A stretch of DNA of 64,000 nt from the NCBI GenBank assembly GCA_016647705.1, contig CM028339.1, forward strand, positions 22,731,803 through 22,795,802. The letters run 5' to 3'. The stretch's first letter is position 1; each line of letters opens with the position of its first letter. Positions 44,977-57,700 of this stretch are shown here, in pieces. Both the position numbers and the translations under genes were made by a program. This DNA comes from Eucommia ulmoides. Its lineage: Eukaryota > Streptophyta > Magnoliopsida > Garryales > Eucommiaceae. Under the pieces are notes generated by a model. It was given only the letters and a program-made list of their open reading frames with translations, had not been told where the DNA came from and did no database searches.

Positions 44977-47900
44977 ATGGAGCTCTGTTTCATAGAGCAA
45001 CTCAAAACTCAGCCCCAATGGCTGCTTCTGCTACTGGGTCTCGGTTTTCTCTCAGTTCTGAAGTGTTCTCTGGCGATTCTTAAATGGGTTTATGTCAATT
45101 TCCTCCGGCCTCCGAAGAACCTCAAGAAATACGGGTCGTGGGCGCTTGTCACCGGTCCGACCGACGGCATAGGCAAAGCTTTCGCGTTCGAACTAGCTCG
45201 CAAAGGGCTCAATCTGGTACTCGTGGGTCGAAACCCTGATAAGCTCAAGGATGTTTCCGATTCGATCCGAGCTAAATATGGGCGGGCGCAGATCGAGACG
45301 GTGGTCGTCGATTTCTCTGGCGATTTATCCGACGGTGTGCGGCGAATTCGAGAAGCCATCGAGGGTTTGGACGTCGGGGTTTTGATCAACAACGTCGGAG
45401 TTTCGTATCCGTACGCGAGGTTTTTCCACGAGGTGGACGAGAAATTGTTGGCGGATCTGATTAAGGTGAATGTGGAAGGGACTACGAAGGTTACGCAAGC
45501 TGTGTTGCCGGGGATGATCGAGAGAAAGAGAGGGGCTATTGTGAATATCGGTTCTGGTGCCGCCATTGTCATCCCTTCTGATCCTCTTTATGCTGTCTAT
45601 GCTGCCACAAAAGCGTAAGATCTCTCTCTCTCTGTTTTTGCCTCGTATGATTGATTACAAGTTCATACTTGAGCAAAATGGAGTATGGTATTTGTACAGT
45701 TTAGATTTTGAGGTTCATAGTTCATAGTACTACTTGGAAACAAAAAATGAATTTTTAAAAATCTAAAAAAAGTAGAATTTTAATAGATAGATCATGGATC
45801 TGCTAGGCATATGTAGCTAATCTATGCGAATTTGACACAATCCTCTACTAGGGCTTCACATGAATCATATTGAATGTGGAAGTTTTGCACATTTGAATTA
45901 ACGTATTGTCTGGAAACGCTGAATTTGGGGTTTGGATTCTGGCTGAGAAATGAATGTATGCAAAAATTTAAATATTTGCATGAGTTCGTTTCTAGTTCCA
46001 ATTCCAAGCCCCCAATTCCGTACAACCAAACACAACCTAAGAGCAACTCCAACAACAATATGTGATGTGTCTTTTGGGTAAGGTAAATTAGAAGCAAATA
46101 GTACACATGGAATTGGTACTTGGTGGCGCATGTACTAGGGCGCATGTATTGTCCGATGGCGGTGTGTTTGGTGTCAATTTGTTCGTCTTGACGAGACGAT
46201 TATGATGGTGTGGTGGGTGATGATGTCGGAACAATGGTTGTTGTTGTAGAGGCCAAAACTAGTGACAAACGGCGGTGATGGTTCTAGTGGCGTGTGGAGT
46301 CGCATGAAGCGGTGGATGGGCTTTTCTCTAGTGGCATTTGACTTGCCTTTACAAGGGAAATTTGATGGTGGTGTTGGTTTCGATGTTCAGTAGTTGAGCG
46401 GTGATAGAACGTATCGAAGGCAACGTGTATTGATTCGGAAAAAAGGTTGCAAAATTTTAGTAAGAATAGAGCCATAAACAATTGATTCTTGATACTATAT
46501 TAAAATAACTGAGAGGCGGAATATCGAGAGAACATGAGATGATTATATTGATATATAAAAAAAGTACAATTACGAAGATATATATATAGAGAGTCTATAT
46601 ATAGGAGTGATTAGGGCTTCGAATATTCGTGGTAGCCAGGAACTTCACTCCTCACTTATTTTAGCTTAATATGTGTGTAATAATTTAGTTAGATTGCTTT
46701 GTTTATTTTCAGGTACATTGATCAGTTCTCAAGATGTCTATATGTCGAGTACAAGAAGAGCGGAATAGATGTGCAGTGCCAGGTACTATTCATTTCTGTA
46801 CCACTTGTTCTCCGCCATCTTATATTGTTTAAACTAGATTTAGCATTATAATCAAGGTTCTGAGTATCGACCGTTACGTACCCTAATGACCGATATGTAA
46901 CGAAAAATCAAACAGGTATAAGCATTGAAAACTGTTTCAAGATTGAAAACGAAACTGGTCTAAGCATTCTCACACTGATTTCTTATTTGAAAATGCATTC
47001 AAATTGAAGAAAAATCCCTACGTTGTTACGTATTTGAGTATACACTCTTTGCGTTTTAAAATTAAAAATTCAGGCCTCGTTTGGTTAAAGTTTATGTTCC
47101 CTGATTCTTGTACCCGCTCCCAAAATCTTGAGATTGATGTATAGAAATGTATTTGGTAAACACGTTTCTGTTCTCAAAATTTTGAGAAACAAAGACATGT
47201 TTGATTCCTATTCACTCTCATAAAGTTATTCCCACTACCATCTCGTCAGCTATCACCACCGGGTCAGCTACCATACATTTAAAAAAAAAAATGTTGCAAC
47301 TAAATGTATTTCTTGTTTTTATTCTCATAAATTAAAATAAATAATTTCAGGACAGTGGTCGTTACCAAATATGTTTCTATTTTCAGAATACTTGTTAACA
47401 GAAATAGACTTTCCATCTTAATCGCATGCCAGTTTATTAAAAATAGAAACACAACAATAAAAACACTAACAAACGCGGCCTCAGTCTCCTTACAAGTCTC
47501 AAAAACTATTTTATAAAATAATTTTCACAATCAATCACATCACATTTTTTAAATATTATATATACTTTTGTTAAATTATTAAAAAAAAAATTACTTTTTA
47601 ACTTAAAAAAAATAAATAAAAAAAGAAAGTCCTCTCACATCTCTTTCACCATCGCTCACAAATATTTAATCAATCACGTCAACCCTTCTCATACTTCGAC
47701 AAGTTTCAACCAATCACATTGCAAAAACTTCTATAATCAAACCAAACAAGTTTTCCCAATTTTAGAAGACTTCTTTTAATTTTCTAAGAACTGTTTTCAA
47801 AATATTTGGAAACTATTTTTGAGTTCTGAACTGAACAGGCTGAACCACCTTCTTTATCCAAAGTGGATGTATATAGTGTTCTAAATCGTATATGATTGTG

Positions 47901-48817
47901 GCAGCTAACTCAGGGGCTCTTCAGCTTCGGAATTATTCCCAGAATTCTGTTTCTATTCCAAAATTGTGGGAATAGAAACAGAAATATATGTCGATTTTCT
48001 AGTTTCATATGGAAGATTTTAGTCAAATTCTGGCATCTTGATTTTACAAAAAATAAGGATCAACTTCCGAATGAGGGTTGAATGTTAAAAGTTCTTTAAC
48101 CTTGTAATGTGGTTTTAAGGTGGTGCTTGTTTTAGATGTCATCTTCCAGATTTCCATTTTCGTTCCCAGAAAATTTAGATAAAAACTGAAATTTAGGAAC
48201 GATTCTATTCAGTTCATGAAAGCTTGTCCTTAAAATCTGGCAGCAGATATATACTCGTTCTCATATTTTTATTTTTGCTTATAGTTTGGGAACATAAACA
48301 CTAAACAAATGGGGTCTTACTGTTTCTGTTCCCCGAAAAAGAAACAGAAAAACAGATACAAAAACAATTTGTAGTGTTCTGACATTAGAAATTTATTCAA
48401 ATAAATGGGAACATAAATAATTTTTTTTTATGATTTTCCCACTTTTCTGGGAACAAAAACAAAAACACTAATCGAATACCGATTCTCATCATCCGAATTG
48501 ATTTATGAACCTTTTTTTTTTTTTGGGTTTTAATTCTGTTAATTGTTTCGTGTAAAATGTAGGTCCCGTTATATGTAGCTACGAAGATGGCGTCGATCAA
48601 AAGATCTTCCTTCTTTATTCCGTCAACAGAAGGTTATGCCCGGGCAGCCATGCGTTGGATAGGGTATGAGCCACGGTGCACCCCCTATTGGCCCCATTCT
48701 CTTCTCTGGGGCTTGGCTTGCTCTCTCCCCGAGTCAGCTGTTGATGCTTGGCGGCTCGGCTTCTGTCTTGGTGTTCGAAAGAGGGGACAACTCAAAGACT
48801 CCAGGAAGAAGGAATAG
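44977..48817 (+). CDS. KCR1: Very-long-chain 3-ketoacyl-CoA reductase, 3 exons, 320 aa
   Basis: Second enzyme of the ER fatty acid elongase: it reduces 3-ketoacyl-CoA to 3-hydroxyacyl-CoA with NADPH, feeding cuticular wax, suberin, storage lipid and sphingolipid synthesis. Exons 44977-45614, 46713-46782 and 48563-48817, joined at GT..AG sites in frame, give 320 residues, close to the roughly 318 of Arabidopsis KCR1. Visible are a hydrophobic N-terminal anchor (about residues 15-36), the cofactor motif TGPTDGIG (59-66), NNVG (138-141, V in place of the usual A, as in plant KCRs), an active-site Ser near 193 (NIGSGAA) and Y208-x3-K212. The C-terminal RKKE resembles a dilysine ER-retrieval signal. 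Intron 1 is 1.1 kb; intron 2 (1.8 kb) is filled with MITEs. No frame damage; it should be functional. Confidence 0.96.
47073..47481. mobile_element. MITE in KCR1 intron 2
   Basis: Ends GGCCTCGTTTGGTTAAAGTTT and (inverse) GAGGCCGCGTTTGTTAGTGTT are inverted repeats. TCAG occurs at both edges, but the duplication is not decisive. Contains the 'gtttctgttctca' words shared with other MITEs here. Confidence 0.6.
47906..48480. mobile_element. MITE-derived sequence in KCR1 intron 2
   Basis: Several inverted copies of 'ttctgttcc' / 'ggaacagaaa' and 'gaacataaacactaaacaaa', apparently two or three overlapping elements (about 47906-47985, 48118-48317, 48320-48480). Individual ends are unclear. Confidence 0.5.
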
Positions 48818-51256
48818 ACACAGTATAAGATTAAGTTAGTGGATTTTATTGGGGAAAATTGTTTGCCTTTTTTTTTTTTTTTATCCAACTTGAATGGTTT
48901 TGATTCATGTTTAGCTGTGGTTTGGCTATGTACTCTGTTAAGCTTTTCTGTTCCCACATTTCTGTTTTTGTCCTAAAAATATTGGGAACAGAAATAGAAA
49001 TATGGAAGCAAAAAAGAAAAGTTCTTCATGTTCTGGAGCCAGATTTGTAGAACAAACTTTTGAGAACAAAAAAATAAATGTTCTTCGAATTTTGTTGCCG
49101 TTCCAAAATTCTGGAGGAAAACAGAAACACTAAAACAAACCTTGTATTAATTATATACCAGTTTTAGCCCTGCGATAAGTGTGGGTTTTGAAATAATTTT
49201 TTTATTTATTTTATTTGATTATTTAAATATAATTTATATTTGTTATTTTTGAGAAAATATTTTGTATTAGTTATTGGTGTTTGTATTTCTTTTTTTATTT
49301 CAGTGGGTGAACAATGTATTATTTTGCAATGTTTGAAATATTTTTTTTTTTTTATTTTGTAATATTTATTTTCAATTAGTATTATGAATATTTTACTTTT
49401 AAGTGTTGAAATTAAAAGTATTGTTTAATGTTTGATAAATTATAAAATTTTAATTCAACATAATTTTTAATTTTAAAGAAATATGCGTGTTCAAATTATT
49501 TAAAATGAAATTAATTAACAAATACTCTTAATAATTTAAATATACTCAAAATGTTGAAAAATATTGAATATAGTGTTGTTAAGCTCTCAAAAAAAGTTGA
49601 AAAGTTAATAAAGAAAGAGGAAGAGATAATATGAGTTATTAAAAATTGCACCGATATAATATCAAACAAACGTTATCATTTCGGATTTTATTATTAAGTT
49701 ACTAACACATGAAAATCTCAAGTAATATAACTTATTTCATAATTTATGTATTTTAATAAGTTGTCCTAATTTTAAATGTACAGTTACTTATAAAAGATAA
49801 ATCGTTCTATTTGATACTATGATGTTCGATAATATTATTTATCTATCCCCTAAAACAAAATAAAATGACAATATTAATAAAATCTTCAAATTAACAAATG
49901 AAGCATATACAGAGAAAACCCAACGCTTCACACACAAATCGGACATGAATTTCATTAAAAAAAATAAAAATAAAATAAAAACAATGAATATATTTCTTAT
50001 TTTTAGCTTGATATATCAACTAATGATCTGGCTCTTTCAGTCGACGTTAATCTCAATCTCGAAACCCTCGTATAAAGAATTACATATAACTTGAACTAAT
50101 TGTTTTACAATTGAATAACAAGATGTTGACAAGTTTTTAACATATACATTGATAAGGTATTGATAATAGCAAAAGTTTATAGAATAAACAAAAAAATATA
50201 TAAAAATTTAGACAAATTTAAAGTGTGTCCAATTATGGGGTGAAAAGAAAAAAATCCTTATATAGAGAGTATTTTGGAGTCCTCTCAAATTCTAACAATT
50301 AGTAACATTATGTGCTTTTAATGGAATTATGACAATAAAATGATTGAAATTTTTTTACATACTCACACATTAAAAGCATTAAATTGGTAGAGTTATGATA
50401 ATAAAATTAATTAAAAAATACTTCTAGTAACTAGAATATACTCAAAATTATGAGAAATAAATAATATAAAATTGGTGAACTTTCATTCATTTAAAAGTTT
50501 AGACTTTCACTTTTAGTTTTTGTTATATAATATGATATGATATGATATATAGATGTCATTTTTAACTCATGTATATAAAATATTGTTAGAAAGAAAATCT
50601 ATTTTTTTTAGGCTTTCGATTTTAGATTTTACATTTTTAATTCATGTATATCAAATATATCATAAAAAAGAACTTCTTTTTTTCATTATTTTTATAAACC
50701 CTTAAATGAGAAATAAAAAATATAAAAAGTTCAAAAAATAAAAATATTTTTTTTACACTAAAAAAATAGAAATCGATTTTGCTTTTGGTCATTTTTATAA
50801 ACACTTATATGAAAAATAAAAAATATAAAAAGTTAATAAAGAAAAATAATTTTTTAAATTAAAAAAACTTAAGTATGATATTTTATTATTTATTCTAAAA
50901 ATTGTCTTTTATTTAAAAGGCAAACCTCATTATTTTAAATATAAAAAATATTTTAATTTCATTAAACCCGCTATATTAATTATAAATAACTATTAAATTC
51001 ACTCAAATTCCTATATTTAAAAATAAGCATAATATTTAAACTCATTTAAATAAAATAATAAATAGAGAAATCAAGAAGAATCAAGAAAAATTATTTTATG
51101 GACTCTCATTCATTCTCAAGTTTAAGCTTTCAATTTTAGGTTTTTCACATACATATATTATTATGCTTGCAAATTTTGAAATAATTTTTTTAAGAACACA
51201 ACAGATTTAATTTTGTTCCATATCTTCGTTTCTTTCCCAAAAGCCACTACTGTTTT
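48818..51256. other. AT-rich spacer downstream of KCR1
   Basis: Begins with the KCR1 3' untranslated region (no sure polyadenylation signal). A MITE-like stretch at about 48915-49143 carries 'tttctgttccca' and 'aacagaaacactaaaacaaac'. The remaining 2.1 kb is very AT-rich, without genes, except for repeated 'gttaga..aaatct..tttttt' and 'ataaaaagtt.ataaa' blocks near 50500-50900. Confidence 0.5.
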
Positions 51257-52676
51257 TATGTTTTAAAAATCGGACCGGTTGGTTTGACTAGTTGAACTGC
51301 CACTCAGTTGAGCTTCCAGTCTAATTACTTGTTTAAAGTCGTTTGAGCTAAAAACTAGTTTACTGGCCAGTTCAGACCGTTTCAACCGGGTTACCAGTGA
51401 ACTGGGATGGTTTCAGTCGAACCGGGCCGATTTTGGCAATCTTGGAATATATATAAATTGCTCCCTTGGAAAAAAATCTAATTTATTGTTCTCTTTCACC
51501 CTACTTCCGAATCCGCGATCTGTAAGATGAGCTTTCTCCTTGCCACAATCTCCACCCACAATTAAGGATCTCCTAGCCATATCTAAGGTCGCATTTGGTA
51601 TTGCGGAATTCGAGAGGAGATTGGAATAACCATTCCATTCTTATATTTGGTATGGATATCTCAGCCACATCTAAGATGATGTTTAGTGCGCGGGATTCGA
51701 GACAGGATTTGAATAGCCATGAGAATGGTCATTCTATTCCTATATTTGGTACATAGGATTAAATGTCACTCTCATTATCAGGGATTCTCCCAGCCACATC
51801 TAAGATGATGTTTAGTACACGGGATTCGAGACGGGATTGGAATGGCCATGGGAATGGTCATTCCATTCCTATATTTGGTACATAGGATTAAATGTTACTC
51901 CTATTACCAAGGATTCCTTAATCCCACAAAACATGAGATTAACTAATATTAAGATAAACTGGATATTAGTTAATCTCAATTACATGAGATTAAGTTTTAA
52001 TCATTCATCGGCCAAAACGCGAGATCAAGTGCTAACCAAATATTTAAATTGGAATGAAATTTAATTAAATTAATTATTATATCCTTTGAAACTTTAATCA
52101 AATTACTATTTTAACCTTTAATATCATTCCAATATTACATGTAATCTCTTTTGTCATCAAACATAGAAATGGTAATGATCATTCCATTCCATTACTATAC
52201 TAATTTAATCTTATTGTCATTTCATTCTAGCGTTCCAAACGCAGCATAAAGAGAGCCACATCCTTTACAGGATCTCCAGCCACAAGGGAGCCACAGGCGT
52301 TGGTCTTGTTGCAGTTAAATCTTCGCCATCGAGTTCGTCGTTCAAACTTCAAACAATGTCTTTTCTTATTTATTTTTAATACATAATTCAATTTAATTTA
52401 TATATTTTGATGCTGTTCTTGATTTAATTTATTTACTATAATTGTTATTTAATTTGTGTGATAATATATTAATTTTAGTTAGCTTTTTTTGTTTATTATT
52501 TTTGGAAATGTATATATTTGCTTATTTTATATTTTTCATATAAAAAAAATATATTTTATTTTTTAATGACATAATTTTTACGTCACAGTTCAACCATGGT
52601 TCGCCTATCGATAGAACTGATGACCTGTGACCCGATAATTTTTTCAGTTCGATATCTGGTCTGGGTTTAAAAACAT
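51257..52676. mobile_element. Second, decayed copy of the hAT-type family
   Basis: Left end ATGTTTTAAAAATCGGACCGG and right end ..GGTCTGGGTTTAAAAACAT match the termini of 43669-44579, with 'acgtcacagttcaacc' before the right end in both. No clean target duplication is left. A MITE (51587-52246) is nested in it. Confidence 0.7.
51587..52246. mobile_element. PIF/Harbinger-like MITE with internal 129-bp tandem repeat
   Basis: TAA at 51584-51586 and 52247-52249 flanks ends GGTCGCATTTGG and (inverse) TGCTGCGTTTGG. Inside, a 129-bp unit starting CAGCCACATCTAAGATGATG repeats (51662, 51791) with few differences; a partial third copy precedes it. It contains many 'ggaatgg.cattccat' inverted words. 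Confidence 0.6.
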
Positions 52677-53935
52677 ATTTATCCTTAGAAAACTTGAAAT
52701 GGAAATAGAAAGAAAAAAAATAAGGGGAGTGGGGGTGGGTTAATTTTCTTTTTACTCTAGTTTCATTTTGTCCCATCTACTTTAAAAATTAATGTCTTCA
52801 AAAATAAAATAAAAAATAAAAACTATTTTTTTTAACTTAACCATATGTTAAAAAAATATTGTCTTTATTAAAAAAAATAATAAAAAGAGAGAAAAAAAGG
52901 AGGTTGATAACAAAAATGTTAATTTTTTTTCTTTTATTACTTTTAAATTCAAAAACAAATAAAAGGTAAGTTTTTTTGAATAAAATATAATTTTTTCCTT
53001 GTAGTAAGAAAGTAAAAGGGGTTAATTTGTACTTTTTTTTTTTTTTTTTTTTGTAAAGGGGAAAAAATCAACTAATCCACCCCCCCCCCCCCCCCCCCCC
53101 CCCAAAAGAGAATTTTTTAAGTTACAATCACTAAGATTTGACTCAACCATGAATTAGAGCTTTCAGGCATTTTCTTTCCATCCAAACAAGTAACAACAAA
53201 AAAAGATAAACTTGAATTTTCAAGTTTGCTAATATTTGATTTATAACAGATGAGAAATATCAAAGAAACAATAATTTAAATATCGGTATTTCTCACTTAA
53301 TTATTTTGTCATTTTGGTTTACAAATCTCCCATAAAATAGTAAAATACATGTCAACCCCTTATTCTTTTGATTAAATATCATTTAGTTTCCCTTTGGTAA
53401 AAAAATAACTGAAATTTTAATTGTAATGACAATTTGACCCTCAACAATTTAAAAATAATTAAAAATTAAAATATATAAATATCCCCTTTTAATTTGTTTT
53501 AATTACATTTTTCACCTTTCCGTTTTTACACTTAACACACCTATTTTAAAAATAAAATATATTTTCATCCTAAATCTTTTTATAATTTATGTTATCCCAT
53601 CCACCACCCACCCCCTTCTTCTTCCTCCTCTTCCTTTTGTCTTCTTCTTCCTTTCCTCCTTTCTTCTTCCTTTCCTCCCTTCTTCTTTTTCTCTCACTCT
53701 TTCCTTGCAGATCCAACATTGCCAAGAAAGAGAGAGAAAGAGGAAGGAGAAGAAAAGGGGGGTTGCGTGGTGGGTGATAGTGGGGGTGGGGGGAGGGAAA
53801 GTTGCGTGGGATGGGTGGTGGATGGGAGGTTAAAAATAATTTTGAAAAAATTTAGAAGTAAAAGATATTTTTATTTTTAAATATAGGTATTAATGAGTTT
53901 TTAAATATATATATATATTTATATATATAACCCAG
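52677..53935. other. Low-complexity spacer with T-run, C24 run and CT-rich block
   Basis: AT-rich DNA containing a T-run (about 53033-53052), a run of 24 C (53080-53103) and a pyrimidine-rich stretch (53590-53710) followed by purine-rich sequence. Frames here (for example 53589-53777) are translations of the simple repeats. Confidence 0.6.
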
Positions 53936-54345
53936 TGGAGAGAGGATTTTTCTCACTCTCCTCCCCATTTTTCATTTACTTGGCTAGACCGAAATCTTAG
54001 CTATTGGGGCTCAATGTATACAACTCCTTCCCATCAGAACTCCTCCAACCCTCTTGCATATCATCACACTGGCAATGGAGAGGAAAGCCAAAAGTGTAAG
54101 CAAACGGAGTTTTCTCTATCACCTCTTTCTTAGTCTTTTGGGAAAAGCTAGGCTTGGGTACTATAGAAGGAATAGATCTATCTTATCTCCCTTTGTATTG
54201 CTTAGTTTGATGTTCTATGCTACGTCCTTCTCATTTCTTTTGTTGTATTCAGTGGATCAAGGGAGTACCTGCTCATGCTTTTCTTAGCGGGAAAGACGTC
54301 GTTAGCCTAAGGCGGGATTCGCTATCCTTCTGAAGCTGACATTTT
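53936..54345. other. Compositionally distinct segment, possible organelle-derived insertion
   Basis: About 400 bp with near 43% GC by eye and no homopolymer structure, unlike its AT-rich flanks. A 77-codon frame (54054-54287) has a hydrophobic second half. Texture resembles plant mitochondrial intergenic DNA, but I cannot name a matching locus. Confidence 0.3.
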
Positions 54346-54371
54346 CCAATGATTTGGTTTTTGCCTACTTT

Positions 54372-54373
<2 letters not shown>

Positions 54374-54417
<44 letters not shown>
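54374..54417. repeat. TA dinucleotide microsatellite
   Basis: About 21 TA units. Confidence 0.95.
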
Positions 54418-54421
<4 letters not shown>

Positions 54422-54791
54422 ACTTTTAAAAAATATGGGCATTTATGTCTTTCTAAAGAGAAAAAAAATGTCAAATGAGTTAACTGATATTTAACAAATG
54501 ATAAGGAAAGTTTCTAATTTTAAGCAAAACTGGGGATGTAAATGTCAAATATCTATTTGAATAATGCAGCTTGCAAGTTACAACAAGAGAAGTAAAAAAA
54601 AGGGCTCAATCTGAAGCCAGACTTCCACATATTCAGAAAGTACATTACAATACAACATGAGAATCTATACAAATAGAACAGATCTTGTGGCTAAGGCTGT
54701 GTTTGGTACATCCAAAAAGAAACATTTCATCACATTACAAAATGGGAAGAAGCATTAAAAAAAAAAAGTGTTACTAGTGAAAATAGAAATC

Positions 54792-57700
54792 TCATGATTG
54801 AATTTCAATATCTCTATCAACAACCGGTTGTTGAGCCTCTTGATCGTAACCATGGTTACTCGTTTTACTTTTATTAAAAGACTTTTGGCTAAAAATTCTT
54901 GCAAAAGCGCTTTTAGACCTAGGAACGTTTGAAACTCCACTCGTCTTGCTGCTGTTGTCGCCATCACCATTTTTCCTCCCAAGATCTTCTGATATATTCT
55001 TAACACTAGTATCAAAACGACGTCTAAATGTTGGATACCTCGATATGGATTTCGTGATTCCTTGAAGCCTTCAAAAAGGAAATTGGGATGAGGATAGGGA
55101 ACTATTTTGAGACATAAGGACATGTTTGGTTCGCAATCAGAAAGCAATATTGTTTATGGATTTCTAGTCAAAAAAAGTTCAAAGAATATAAAATTAAGAG
55201 GTTTTTCCACTTTGCACCCTTGAAGTTTCAGAGAAACACTACTTTAACCCCTGTCTTTTCAATTTAAACATATTAAATCCTAAAGTATCTAAATCGTTAC
55301 AAGTGAATCCAAATCGTTAACACCATCATTACTTTTAATGGATATCACTTACATGTTAGGCACGGAAATCATCCACATGAGTGATTTTTGTCACAAAAAT
55401 AACGGGATTAGTGATTTATGCTCAATTGACATGATTTAGATACAATAGGGTATAAAATCGTTAAATTGAAAAGATAGGGGCTAAAGTGAAATTTATATGA
55501 AACTTTAGGGGTGCAAAGTGCAAAAACCTCTAAAATTAATTGCATTCATTTCAAAATCTAATTCGAAGGCCCCAATCCATACAACGAAAAACACTACCTT
55601 AAAGTTTTTTATTATATTTTTTTAACAATTTTTCCATATACGTTCTATTTAAAAATTAAAATAAAATTTTTTAGTCAAACCAAAAAACTTTTCATTTTTT
55701 TTTTCATAAAATATTTTGCAATTGTAAACCAAACAAGCCCTTAAAATTTGTAAAGAAAATAAAAGAATTTACCTTCGAGCTAATGCATCAAGTTCAGCTC
55801 GCCTAACCTCGGATTCGGGCGGCGAGCCAATGTTTGTGTTCTTCAACCTCTCAGGATCGCCGCTCAACAGAACTAATTTGCCCAAAAATTCCTCCTCATC
55901 CGCTGAGAGATTTGCAGCTTTAATTTGTTCTTTAATAATCAAAAGCGGATTCAGAAACCAATCAAAAAAAGTATCTTTGGGGCTGTTGCTGCTTGTTATC
56001 TCAGTGACACCATCGCCTACATTATTTTAAAAAAATCATGATAATTTTCTAGAAAGCAAAAACAAAGTAAGGTGGCTTTAGTTTCTTTCCGAAATTAATG
56101 TTTTTATACCGAAGAACTTGGAACAGAAAAAGAAATACAGAAGAAGAAAAAAATGTTTCTTTTTATTCCCTGCCTTTTAGCACAAATTTCTGGAAACAGA
56201 ACATAAACATATTCTTTTTTGTTTAGGATTTCTCTTTATGTTCCAAGTTTTATGGGAACATGATAAGACAAAGGATACCTAAAAGAAGAGATTTGTTCTT
56301 GGCTTAATCAACAACATAAACAAGAGCTGCCCAAAAGAGCAGGATATAACAAACCCTACCCATATTAAAAAATTAAATCGCGTTTCCACGATGATTTTCT
56401 CTTCTAGTTATTCTCCATACAAAAGAAGAAAACAAAGGTGGCATTTGTTCAGTGCCGTTCCCCAAATTTCTAGGGTTTTTTTTTCCCAGAATCTTGGAGC
56501 AGAATCAGAAATACAAAAACAATCAATATGTTTCTGTTTTATTTTACAATAATTCTCGGCAAACTAAACATAAGCAGATTTTTTGCTTCCAAAATTTATG
56601 TTTATGTTCCAAGTTTTTTGGGAATAGGAACAAAAAGAAAAAGAAACAGTTACATGGGAACCAAAAAAATCTCTGTTCTGTTCCCAAATGTTTGACACAA
56701 ATATCTGAAAAACAAAACAGAATTCTTCCCATATTTCTGTTTCCATTCCAAGTTTTTTTAAAGAAAAAAAAGGATCCACCTAGACAAACGCTACCTAAAA
56801 GAAGAAACTTTTCTTGACTTACTCAACAATATACCGACGGAGTTGGCTTTAGCGGAACGTAAAAGCCCTTGGAGAATGCAATAAGCCGGTAGACCGATGC
56901 TTATGACTCTACACCTATCTTTATTGGACTTGGCATCTTCAATGTCCTTTAACGTAATTAGTCCTTTCGAAACCATAATCTCCCCATGTCGTTGGCACTC
57001 TATGAATAAGCTCTTGAGCAACTACAAAAATTATGTCTTTTCAAGATCAACTATAAAAGGAGTATCGATACTACTATATACAGATAGGATAAAAGCAGTG
57101 CAGCATGAGAGACGTACATCAAGTGGCTTCAACTCAACCATAACACCTAGTGAACTTGACCGAGATGGTGGATTCTTGAAAGAGGGCGGCCTCGAGAAAG
57201 AAGATGATCTTGATGTCGCTCCATTCCTCCGATATGCAGGCCTATTTACATGTCACTGGTTATTGAAAAAAAAGTCTTAATCTAGGTGGCATTTTTGGTT
57301 ACTGTTTTTGTTTTCAGATTACTTGGGAAAAAAATATATTTCTGCTCCAAGCTATAGCACTGGAACTCGAGCTTTTTTTTGCTTTTTTTTTCTTTTGTGT
57401 GTGTGTGTGTTATAGCAAGGGTAATGTAGAGAGTGATCACAAACCTAGGAAAACAAGAGCCTTCAGGCATGTCAAGAATATCATTGCTGTATTCATCATA
57501 TAAGGACAAGGAAGCAATTATGTAGCAAAGTCCCAACCAAAAAGACGTTTGCTGTGATGAACATTTCAAAAAAAGTTGTTATTAATGGGTATTAGAATTG
57601 TACAAGAATAGCCGCATAAAATGGTATTTTAGGTGACATATGTTTAGTGTTTCTGTTCCCAGAAATACTTGGAACATAAATAGAAATTTGAGAACAAATT

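Noticed and set aside
45090..45572. 160-codon ORF antisense to KCR1 exon 1
   Set aside because: A shadow of the GC-rich coding exon; KCR1 motifs are on the plus strand.
53589..53777. 62-codon ORF
   Set aside because: Low-complexity translation of a pyrimidine-rich tract and the purine-rich tract after it.
54755..55147. 130-codon minus ORF over the last exon of the membrane-protein gene
   Set aside because: Different frame from the spliced gene; the family's C-terminal sequence is read in the frame ending at 54792.
57359..57410. T-rich and GT repeat near exon 6 as a terminator
   Set aside because: Intronic simple repeat; plant protein-coding genes do not end this way.
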